This document shows, in pieces, positions 37,301 to 49,300 of a stretch of DNA of 64,000 nt; position 1 is the stretch's first letter; every line of letters begins with the position of its first letter. The stretch lies in contig NC_088306.1 in assembly GCF_032854445.1 (NCBI RefSeq), positions 2,974,373-3,038,372 of the forward strand, given 5' to 3'. The notes under the pieces were generated by a model that worked only from the letters and a program-made list of their open reading frames with translations, searched no databases and was not told the DNA's origin. The position numbers and the translations under genes were made by a program. The stretch comes from Liolophura sinensis. Its lineage: Eukaryota > Mollusca > Polyplacophora > Chitonida > Chitonidae.

Positions 37301-40300
37301 TACTACCTCGCTTGGAACTTGCTTGAAAGTTGGGCAAGTATTAGTTGGCTCGGTGTCAGTAATATCTGACTGGGTGTCTTCAACATGGTGTTTTAGTGAG
37401 GTAGCACTACACTATAAGTAAAATGTGTCAGCATTATGTCAAGCTCCCCATAAGATAGAGACGCCATCTTGATAAGTCTGAATTACTGCTGAAGGCGATG
37501 TTAATCATCAATCAAACATACAAATCACAATTGCAAGCTATGTTAAGCCCCAGTAAAATAAACCAATTTTTCATTTAGCTACTGTACTTGTACCTTTAAA
37601 AAGATGGGAAAAAGAGTTTCCAGAATTTGCCCACAACTTCATTTTTTCTCCTCCATCTTATATCTTTGACCGCATCCCTCAATTCAGCCTGTGAAATGTT
37701 CGGTGACCAATCTGTCAAGTGGCTAATTGTTACATCGCTATTTTTTCTTCTGTTTTTTTGTAGAGCTACACAATAGTAATCCTAACTCATCTATTACCTT
37801 TGACCTTTGTGTTGTCATGGTCGTTTCTGTGACAAAATGACAGGCCAACCTCCACGAGGTCCTCAGTTTGCTTTTCTTTTAATACTAATACCTTTGACCT
37901 TTTTTTTTCTGAAGGTCATTGCTATGGCAGCTTTTCAGGCCAACCTCCACGAGGTCCTCAGTTTGCTTTTCTTTTTATACTAATATAGGATAACTTTTGA
38001 CCTTTTTTTTCTGAAGGTCATTGCTATGACAGTGTTTCAGGCCAACCTCCACGAGGTTCTCAGTTTGCTTTTCTTTTTATACTAATATAGGATAACCTTT
38101 GACCTTTTTTTTCTGAAGGTCATTGCTATGACAGTGTTTCAGGCCAACCTCCATGAGGTCCTCAGTTTGCTTTTCCTTTTATACTAATTCTGGCTAACCT
38201 CTGACCTTTTTTTCTGAAGGTCATTGCTATGACAGCGTTTCAGGCCAACCTCCACGAGGTCTTCAGTTTGTGCTGGGTACAAATTCCACTCCTGCTGTCA
38301 TGGATACCATTGTCATGGCTAACTTGGTGAGTAGCTTAAAAATTGCTGAAATTATCAAAGTGAACATAAACAGTGTGAGTCAGTGCTGATCAAAGTGTCA
38401 GGAAAAACTCTTCTCAAAACTATTTCCATGCTTTTTTTTTTTAGAGTTGTTGTTGCACCATCAAAAATATTTAAAGTCGGATAAAATATGGTGGCCTTTT
38501 TGGACCACATTAAAGTGAAGGTACATTGTATATCATGACATTTCATAAGAAGTTTTCCTATTTCTCGTCAGAAAACATTACGAAGGTTTCTATTGTCTGT
38601 CAGATTTTCTGTGATGAACTACCTGTGTATTGTTTAAATAATTTCTTTTTTCTTGGGGTACACATAATTTTTGACTTTATGTACACTTTAACACTGCAAA
38701 CAAAATCCAGATGGAAATTGAACATACATGTACATGTAAAATCAGTCAGTATATATTATGAAGTTTGATGTTTGTAGTCCTGCTTTAATGCCTGCATAAA
38801 CATGTGTATATGTTTTATGGCAGGTGTACTTTTGTCTTGAATAAATCTATCTGTATGAGTATGTACCTACCTTAAGTAGCATTATTTTTATTATAAGCTT
38901 AAGTTATGAAATAATTTCCAAATTATTGGTAAGTGGTTAGTTTAAGAAGTCTTTTTTTTTGTAGTATTTTACCTGACCATATCTTTTACGTTACGTTTCC
39001 AGGGTTATTTCCAGCTGAAGGCAACACCTGGTGTGTGGTTTTTGCGACTTCGAGAAGGAAGGTCATCGGACATCTATGACATATCAACGTGAGTCATTTC
39101 ACTGCTGGACGTTCACCTGTTTTCACTGCTTGTTGTGAGTGTGTGTGTGTGGGGATGGGGGGGGGAGGGTAGCTTGCTGACTAGGGTATTGTATTCACTG
39201 ACATATTACAAAGTCTGCCAGCTCTCTGCAGATAGTCGTGGGTTTCCCCGGGGCTCTGTCTGTTTTCCTTCCACTGTAATGCTGCATGGCGGCCATGGTA
39301 TAGGTGGAATACTCTTTATCAAGCAGTACTGTGTAAAACACCAATGGAATAAGTGAATAAATAAACTTAGTACAAAGAGAAGAGGGTGGGGGTGGGGGGG
39401 GGGTGAGGAATGGTTGGATGAGCGTGTCTTTGATATGTTTGTCATCCAGTCACATGGGCAGATAAAGTGTTGTTTCAATGCCATCTTCGACGCGGGGAAT
39501 TTTCGAGAATTTACAACTGCCTCCATTGCTTCAAAATATTGGTATGTGTATGTTTGATTACGGCAAGAATTTTGGGGCTCTTAAAGGAGAAGAACACTTA
39601 AATTGCAAACAAATACCATTGAAAAGAGTATGCATTTCCTCACAGGTGCATGCCATAAAAAAATTTTAATATGTACCTTAAGATAATAAATTATAAAGAA
39701 AGTAAGCGCCAAAATCCGCTGTAGGCGACTCCATTTTGCCTAAGAACTAGTCCTGAAGTCTTCTGTGTTAGGAGGAGAATTTCCGTTGGAAACCGCCGAA
39801 GTGCAGTTCGTACATTTCCGGTAGAACTCTTCTTCCCATAAGGTAATCAACAGTACAGTTCGTTTTTCGCTTGACGATCGGGAAACCGGAATGTTGGGTG
39901 TAGATTCCCAGTTTATGCCAACACGCCGGAAGTTTTAACGACTCTCATTGGCCGAGAGGCAACACGCCCCCAGTATAAATTACAGGGTGTTAAAGATGGA
40001 GGATGAGATGGACTCATTTGCCATTTTCAGACTTTACGTGTATGGCAAGGAAAAATGGCAAAATTATGCAGCAGGCACCACCAAATAGAAGAAAATGTGC
40101 TCTTTTCAGCCCATAGTGTCATGTTTTTAAGTTTCTTCTCCCTTAAAAATGTTTATTTTCATTTGTTGTTTTCTAGGCATGATTTCACGGACACCCCTGA
40201 AGGGTCTTCAGATCTTGTGGTTGCCATCAACAGCTTTAAGAGTAAAATCATCAAAGTTAGAGTAAGTGTCAACAGTTGTTACAGTTATGTGTCAACAGTT

Positions 40301-43300
40301 ACAGTTATGTGTCAACAGCTACAGTTTGTGTTACCAGTTGTTACATTTATGTGAAAACAGTAATGGATACATGAAAAGGAACTATGAAACAAAGATTATG
40401 TTTCTATGACAAGTGAAGAAAATTATACCCTGGGATTTTTGTTGAAAAAATTTCAATTTTGAGGGTATTTTTATACCTGTTAATTAGCCTTCCATTTTAT
40501 GCATATTTTCCGTCAACTGTCGTAAATCAAGTCATTGTTGATCTTGCTCGGAACTCTGTGAAAACCCTCAAAGTGCCCCAAGCCTGGTGAACCGTGTCCC
40601 TAGTGTGGGCAAGGTGACGTACACAGATACTGCATTGCTTCTTTGGCCATCTTAGTGCCCCCTCAGCCCCCCCTCAATTTTTTTTTTGTGCTATTATATG
40701 TTATTACACATGGTAATCAGCACATTAATAAATAAAACCAAAGCATTTCATATATCCTTTAAGGCAGTGTAAGCATTAATGGTTTCTGAAGTTATGTACA
40801 TGTAAAAACAGTAAGGCAGATCCGAAGTTATGTACGTGTGAAAACAATAAGGCAGATCTGAAGGTATGTACCTGTAAAAACAATAAGGCAGATCTGAAGT
40901 TATGTACCTGTGAAAACAGTAAGGCAGATCTGAAGTTATGTACGTGTGAAAACAGTAAGGCAGATCTGAAGTTATGTACCTGTAAAAACAATAAGGCAGA
41001 TCTGAAGTTATATACGTGTGAAAACAGTGAGGCAGATCTGAAGTTATGTACGTGTGAAAACAGTAAGGCAGATCCGAAGTTATGTACATATAAAAACAAT
41101 AAGGCAGATCTGAAGTTATGTACCTGTAAAAACAGTAAGGCAGATCCGAAGTTATGTACATGTCAAAACAGTAAGGCAGATGCGAAGTTATGTATGTGTG
41201 AAAACAGTAAGGCAGATCCGAAGTTATGTACGTGTAAAAACAGTAAGGCAGATCTGAAGTTATGTACGTGTGAAAACAGTAAGGCAGATCTGAAGTTATG
41301 TACATATAAAAACAATAAGGCAGATCTGAAGTTATGTACCTGTAAAAACAGTAAGGCAGATCCGAAGTTATGTACGTGTCAAAACAGTAAGGCAGATCCG
41401 AAGTTATGTACGTGTGAAAACAGTAAGGCAGATCCGAAGTTATGTACGTGTAAAAACAGTAAGGCAGATCTGAAGTTATGTACGTGTGAAAATAGTAAGG
41501 CAGATCCGAAGTTATGTACATGTAAAAACAATAAGGCAGATCCGAAGTTATGCACGTGTGAAAACAGTAAGGCAGATCTGAAGTTATGTACGTGTGAAAA
41601 CAGGCAGATCCGAAGTTATATACATGTAAAAACAATAAGGCAGATCTGAAGTTATGTACCTGTAAAAACAGTAAGGCAGATCCGAAGTTATGTATGTGTG
41701 AAAACAGTAAGGCAGATCTGAAGTTATGTACCTGTAAAAACAGTAAGGCAGATCCGAAGTTATGTACGTGTGAAAACAGTAAGGCAGATCTGAAGTTATG
41801 TACGTGTGAAAACAGTAAGGCAGAACCGAAGTTATGCACGTGTGAAAACAGTAAGGCAGATCTGAAGTTATGCACGTGCGAAAACAATAGGTCAGGCTCT
41901 GCCCAGTTTCCGCCTGCCATAATGTTGGCTGCCGTCGTATAAGTGAAATGCTCTTGAGTACGGCATAAAACACCAGTCAAATAAATAAATTGAAGACACC
42001 AAGTAAAGCATTGTTGTTCTTCAATAGAAAATTGTCTAAATTAGCAGCTTTCTGTGAACAACAGCATCCTAACAGCACAGTGCAAAGTTTGGAATATTTT
42101 CTCTTTGCGAATAAAACCGGTAAAGCTATTTATAGTTCGTGGTAAATTGACCATACACTTGTCCTGTTCTCCTTATTTACAAGGTGGCCAAAAAGAAAGA
42201 GAAACTGAAAGAAGATCTGCTGAAAGATGAGGAAGAAAAACCAGGCATTTGGGATTCCATTTCAAAGTGAGTTTATTTTCCCTACACAAGTATTGTAGTA
42301 TTTTTGTCACAGAAAGTTTACTCTCTGCATTTTTAGCATTATAATAATAATATTAACAATAATATTTTAATTCAGATTTTAATACTCATTGGGTTTTGCA
42401 TTCGCAACTGAATTTTTCACTTCACACTGGCAGAATTATTTCCAGAGCCTTTGTGCACAGGCCATATCTACCAAATTTCACCTTAAGATTAGCATTTTTA
42501 AAGTGACACATTTTGCTTCGTTCTGATTGATTCACCTACATGTACCTTAAGGAGATTTTGATTAATTTCTCATCAGAAAATTGAAATCTCTACATTTTAA
42601 GTATTATTTTAAGAACCTTATGTACTTAGCGGCACAAATGTGTCTCAGCTGATCTAACCATGCACTGATAGAACAGACAGAGCCGAGCAGACAGAGCCAC
42701 ACTGACTTCTGGTATCACGCAGGACAACTAACATGTTCTGCGAGTAACAGTTGCAGAACATTAGGTTTTTAACGAGGAGATTTTGTCTTAAGCTGCATAA
42801 AACTAGTTTCTTTGAAGACACAGCTTGTAAAGGGATGCTTCAAAAAAAAAAAAAGCGTAGTCCCTCCTCCAATATGTACGACAAAATCATATGATTTCTG
42901 TGCACAAGTTGCCTCCACTTCGATGGGTTGGCCGCCATTTTTGGCTGCCGTACTCGCCGTCACGTGACCCAGGGATTCTGCTGGAAACCTCATAAGCTGT
43001 CAATCTATCAATAGCCTGTCTGTCACATAGAACTTCATGCATATTCATTTCACCTCGACTGCAAAGGCTAAAAATAAATTACTTACAATACCCCTCAGTT
43101 CTTTTGATTTGTTGGCAAGTGGTTGCAAAGAAACTGTCTAATACAGTTCCCGTTGGACATCTGGCTCTTCTGATGTTTTTCTGTTGTGTCTGACCCTGGG
43201 TCAAAGGTCAAGGAAGCCCAGTAAAGAAAACCATGTGACATGGAATTGATTTTTGTGTGAAATTATTGCATGAGAGTTCAAACATGCATGGCGAAAGTAT

Positions 43301-46300
43301 AACGAAGCGAAGACGTTTTGTCTAAACTCCAAGGATTTACTCTACCCGTTGATCAGAACATAAAAACCTGTATGCAGACATGATTTATCTGCCATGGATG
43401 CATAAATCTACTACATCAGGGTTTTATTTAAGATTTAAGACTTATGATTTAAGGCTGCTGTTAAGGTTGAACAGCAAGCTTCTCTGAGATCATTCCAGGA
43501 GGGCATGAAGGTCACCTAGCAGCTTGTTACAGTAGCATGTTGTTAAATCTACTGTCAACTTTACTCATGGAGCTATATGTACTTCATCTTGAGTTGATAT
43601 TCAGATGAATGTGCTGAAAGCAGTGTAGTACATTGACTTGTAGACATTGAAAGTATCTGTGTTTTTCAGCACCATAACTGGTTCAGGCACACCTGAGGAG
43701 ACAGACAGTACTCTGAACATCTTCTCTGTGGCCTCAGGTCATCTGTATGAGAGGTTTCTCAGGTAAGTTAAATACAGGTGTGGCAATAACTGGTTCAGGC
43801 ACACCTGAGAAGTACTCTGAACATCTTCTCAGGTAAGTTAATTACAGGTGTGATTTTACCTGAATCTTTTTAATATTTGTGGCCATTGTGTGCATGTCAC
43901 CAATTAATTAAAAATTATATAAAATAAAATCTTTTGAAAATTTTTTCTCATTACACTCTAAAATGTGATAGTTTCGTGGACATTTCTTTGTTGTCTTTTC
44001 CTTATTGTTTTCATGTATAAAAGTTAAATAACTTGAAACTGATCTAAAACTGCAAAGAAAGACACGAATTACGAATTAAATGACTTAAAATTTCATCTTT
44101 GATTAAATTTCTCATTTCTCCAGATTCTAGGATTTTTAGAAAGGTGCTTTGAGTGGTGTTTGGAAGGTAGGATGATATCGGACTGGGAAAATGTGAATTT
44201 AACCACCAGAAGTATTATCATGACTTTTATTACCCTCAAAAATGCTCTTTATGGTCGAATTTTTAGGTCATTTAGGGTACAATTAGTGCATCACGGGAAG
44301 CCAAATCTGAGACGTACCAAATATTTGTGTTTCACTTTTAATGAAAGATTGAAGTTGAAATTAATTGGGACGTTTTATGTTTCAGGATTATGATGTTGAG
44401 TGTACTGAAGAACACCAAGTCTAAAGTCAAGTTTTGGTTTTTGAAGAATTACCTCTCCCCTACCTTTAAGGTTTGTTTTTGCCTCTATAAAGGTTAATCA
44501 CCTGTACACTACCTTTAAGGTTTGTCTTTGCCTCTATAATGTTTAATCACTTGTACACTACCTTTTTAATCATTGATGTAAATTTGTTGAATATTATAAA
44601 CATTGTTTGAGTAAGAGGTAGAAATGATGACCCATGATACGCAAAGTGTTGAGCGAACTATTTCCTCCTTATACATGGTTGGAAAAATCACGATTGTGTG
44701 CATCTGAACAAGTTAAGCAGTATTTCACGATCGCGTGTATCTGAGCAAGTTTAGCAGTATTTCACGATTGCATGTATCTGAGCAAGTTAAGCAGTATTTC
44801 ATGATTGCGTGTGTCTGAACAAGTTAAGCAGTATTTCACGATCGCGTGTATCTGAGCTTGTTAAGCAGTAGTTCACGATCGCGTGTATCTGAGCTTGTTA
44901 AGCAGTATTTCATGATTGCGTGTATCTGAGCAAGTTAAGCAGTATTTCACGATTGCGTGTGTCTGAACAAGTTAAGCAGTATTTCATGATTGCGTGTGTC
45001 TGAGCAAGTTAAGCAGTATTTCACGATTGCATGTATGTGAGCAAGTTAAGCAGTATTTCATGATCGTGTGCATCTGAGCAAATCAAGCAGTATTTCACGA
45101 TTGCGTGTATCTGAGCAAGTTAAGCAGTATTTCACGATTGCATGTATCTGAGCAAGTTAAGCAGTATTTCATGATTGCGTGTATCTGAGCAAATCAAGCA
45201 GTATTTCACGATTTGTGTGTATCTGAGCGAGCAAATCAGTATTTCACGATTGCATGTGTCTGAGCAAGTTAAGCAGTATTTCACGATTGTATGTATCTGA
45301 GCAAGTTAAGCAGTATTTCATGATTGCGTGTATCTGAGCTTGTTAAGCAGTATTTCATGATTGCGTGTATCTGAGCAAGTTAAGCAGTAGTTCACGATCG
45401 TGTGTATCTGAGCTTGTTAAGCCGTATTTCATGATTGCGTGTATCTGAGCTTGTTAAGCAGTATTTCATGATTGTGTGTATCTGAGCTTGTTAAGCAGTA
45501 TTTCATGATTGCGTGTATCTGAGCAAGTTAAGCAGTATTTCATGATTGCGTGTATCTGAGCAAGTTAAGCAGTATTTCTTAGCTGGTGGCCTACACATAT
45601 TTGTAAATAGTGTGGCACGTACATTGCATGATGTCATGTCTTCTTGTGTGACATAGCCTGGACTGTGAAAGTTTACTATACATGTATTTAATGTCCTACC
45701 ACCTAACCCTAATGTCATTAAACAAAATGTTTAAATTTCAAATGGATCTGGGCAGCTAGGTGTGAACACCAAAATGTTTTAACAAGTGATATCTAACTGC
45801 CCTAATTCTTCATCTTTGTGGACCACCTCTGCAACTTATTCTTTTGCAACGTTTTGCAGCGAACTGTAGGATGTAGAGAAATAATTTGCAGTTTTGTAAC
45901 GATTGCATCTGTAACGATTGCATCCGTAGTGACACAAACAAATCATAATTATTATGATAATTATTTCATAATAATTGTATGTATAAATTCCACTGAAAGT
46001 GGAATAAAGTGCTTTATGGGTCGAAAAGGTTGAAAACTTACAATAAATGCATCTACGTGTTAGATGATGTGTGTGTTAATAATAACGGTCAAGTATTCTT
46101 ATCACAGTACCACAATAACCTCGGCTCAAAGAAATAAATATTCATCAGCTTTGAAATGTCTGGTTTCCGTTTTAGGATTTTATACCATACATGGCTGAGC
46201 ATTACGGTTTTGAGTATGAGCTTGTCCAGTACAAATGGCCGCGCTGGCTTCATCAACAGACAGAAAAACAGAGGATTATTTGGGGGTAAGTAGTGCGACT

Positions 46301-49300
46301 GAAATATCTGATCCTTAAATTATGTCACACAAGTGGTTTTAGTCTACATTACAATTATGTTCCTTCCCCTGTACCCAACTTCCGCAATATATACTGTACA
46401 TGTAGACAGCAATATATACATGTAGACAGCAGTATATACAGCAATATATACATGTAGACAGCAATATATACATGTAGACATGTAAGTCACTAAATGCTGA
46501 GAAAATAACTTAGTTAGTAAAACTATATATGTTGTATTTCACATGATGTTTAGCGTTTTTCAGGTGACCAGTTTTTCAGTTTCAGTTTAGCTTAATTCTT
46601 ATTGATTCCTCCACCTTATAAGACCATACAAGAGTTTTGATTAATTTCATAAAACTTTACTGTTGGCTTTAAAAATATAATTTTATGGCCTTTATGTGTT
46701 TCTGTAAGTGCCTTTTTCCATCCAAACTTTATTTGAAATACAGTAGTTCCTGGTTTTTTTTTTATCTGTAGTCACTTTTTACGGGCAGAATTAAGGAATG
46801 ATATTCCACTTATAGATAAATCTACAACAGAGGTAAAAGATAGGTGATGGGTTGGGCCATGCGGCTCATGTTGTTAAGGCTGTTAAGTATCATCCGCCAT
46901 GTTTCTTCTCTTTTTCCACAGTTACAAAATTTTATTTTTGGATGTTTTGTTCCCTCTTCACGTGAAAAAGTTTATATTTGTGGATGCTGACCAGGTAAAG
47001 TATTGTGTTGTATTGTGTTGTATTGTGTTGTATTGTATTATTGTATTATTGTATTATTGTATTGTATTGTATTGTGTTATTGTATTGTATAATATTATTG
47101 TATTGTATTATTGTATTGTATTTATTCACAATAAGTATAATTAGAAAACAATTGACATAGTCTTCTTTCTGGGTGAAGCAATTATAATAGAGTTCTGCTT
47201 GTTCCTGAACAGATCTCTTCCCACTGTAATGCTGGCTGTTGTTGTATAAGTGAAATATTCTTTAGTACGTCATAAAACACCATTCAAATAAGTATTAATA
47301 AACAAAATAAATAAACATAAAAAATATAAATATGATTAAAAAATTCTTGTTTAAGATGATTGTTAACAGAACATTATCTGGAGACAGTGTATGCAGACAT
47401 AATTATTCTGTTGTTGCACTGCTTACATGCATCGCTTACATTTTGGTAATTAGTTACTTAATCCTGTGTATTAAAAGTGATTTAAGTAGGTGCAGGGCTA
47501 ATATTTATGAAAAAGCATCTAGAAACATCTCTTTGGTCTTGTCCTTTTGATGAACAATTCAGGGTTTTAGATTCTCATCTTGGACAAGGAATTTGTCGAT
47601 TCGTAGCAGATGCTCATGTGACAGCCCTTGTAGGAAAGTTTGTCAGTAACTCGCCAAAGGTCAGTGGGTTTATCCTGAGCACACCTGTTTCCTCCACTCA
47701 TAAAACTGATGGCATTGTATTAGTGAAGAATTTTAAACAGCAATCAAATAAATAAATGTCACATAACCAGGGTAACAGCCATTAATTTGAAGAAAGTATA
47801 ATGTGGTGATGACCAGGGTAACAGCCATTAATTTGAAGAAAGTATAATGTGGTGATGACCAGGGTAACAGCCATTAATTTGAAGAAAGTATAATGTGGTG
47901 ATGACCAGGGTAACAGCCATTAATTTGAAGAAAGTATAATGTGGTGATGACCAGGGTAACAGCCATTAATTTGAAGAAAGTATAATGTGGTGATGCAAAA
48001 ATGTACTGAATATAAATATGATTAAAATACTTGCAAAAATGTCGTGATTGGATTTTGGAATTGTGTTTCTCTTCTCCCAGATCGTGCGGACAGATTTGCA
48101 GGAGCTCCACGACCTTGACCTTGAAGGGGCTCCCTACGGATACACACCTTTCTGTGACAGTCGTAAAGAAATGGACGGATTTAGGTGAGCTTATGTGAGA
48201 TGATTAGAACAATACCAGATTTTAGGCAAAAGGGCCCTTTGCAATGTGGGGGTTTACATTCTAGCCTATCACCAGTGTGAGTTCAAGTCCAGCTTACGCT
48301 GGCTTCCACTGTGGCATGTTAGATCATACATGGAAAGGTCTGTCAGCAATCAGCAGATGGTCATGATTTTCCCCAGGATTCTGCCCAGATTTCTCACATC
48401 CTTATGCTGACTGCCATCATATGGTATTTTGGAAAACAGCAAAAAACACCAATTAAAAAAATAAGAAATTTTTGGCAAAAAATTGATCAGCACAAATCCG
48501 ATCAACACAAACAATGGTGAGCTGATTAGAGACAAAGGTTTAAACTAACATGAAGTTATGAATATTTAGAGGAGGTATGTGTTTTCAGGAATCTGTCTGA
48601 GTGAGTTAATCGCATAATTAGGGGGAACTAAGAGAACACAACTGCCGCAAGTCATATGTCTAGTCAGGTATTATTATTCCCAATTTTAAATTATTTTTTA
48701 TGTTTAAAGTGAGAAGAAGTAAAAAAATGTCTATATTTTGCTTCTGAGAAGTTCTAGCACCGGTACCTTAAGATGCTATAAAGTTCTTACGTGGAAAGTT
48801 AAAATTGTAATGTTCATTGCTTTTTCAGATTTTGGAAGTCTGGGTATTGGGCTAGCCATTTAGGTCATAGAAAATATCATATCAGGTAAGTGTTGCTGTA
48901 GGTTACACAAGATCATTTTGGGCAGTTGGGTCCAAAATTTTCCTCTGAACTGAAGAGTGAAGGAGCACTTTTTACCAAGTGTTATATCCCCTCCCCCCCC
49001 TCCCCCTGCCCCCCTCCCCCCCCCTCCCCCCGCCTTGAGGTTAGCAAGGTGACAAAATTCTGTGACTTCATTTCAAGCAACCACAGCTAAAATGGTGGTC
49101 ATGCTGGGTTGACTTTTTGGGTATTTTGTACAGAAGAGTGCGAACTGCATGCAGTGGTTTGGCGCGGTACCAGGTGAAATTTGGAGAATATGTACATGTA
49201 TATATGGTTGAGGTTGAAGTTGACAAATTCACGATATAAATAGTAAATATGTGCATTAAAGTCAAATTGGGAGCAGGCCGTGGCCAAATGGTTTAGGTGC

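Noticed and set aside
40748-41980. 410-codon minus-strand frame and several plus-strand frames
   Set aside because: Entirely produced by the 36-bp minisatellite; period divisible by three keeps frames open on both strands.
47765-47995. CRISPR array
   Set aside because: Units are contiguous with no unique spacers, in an animal intron; same for all other arrays here.
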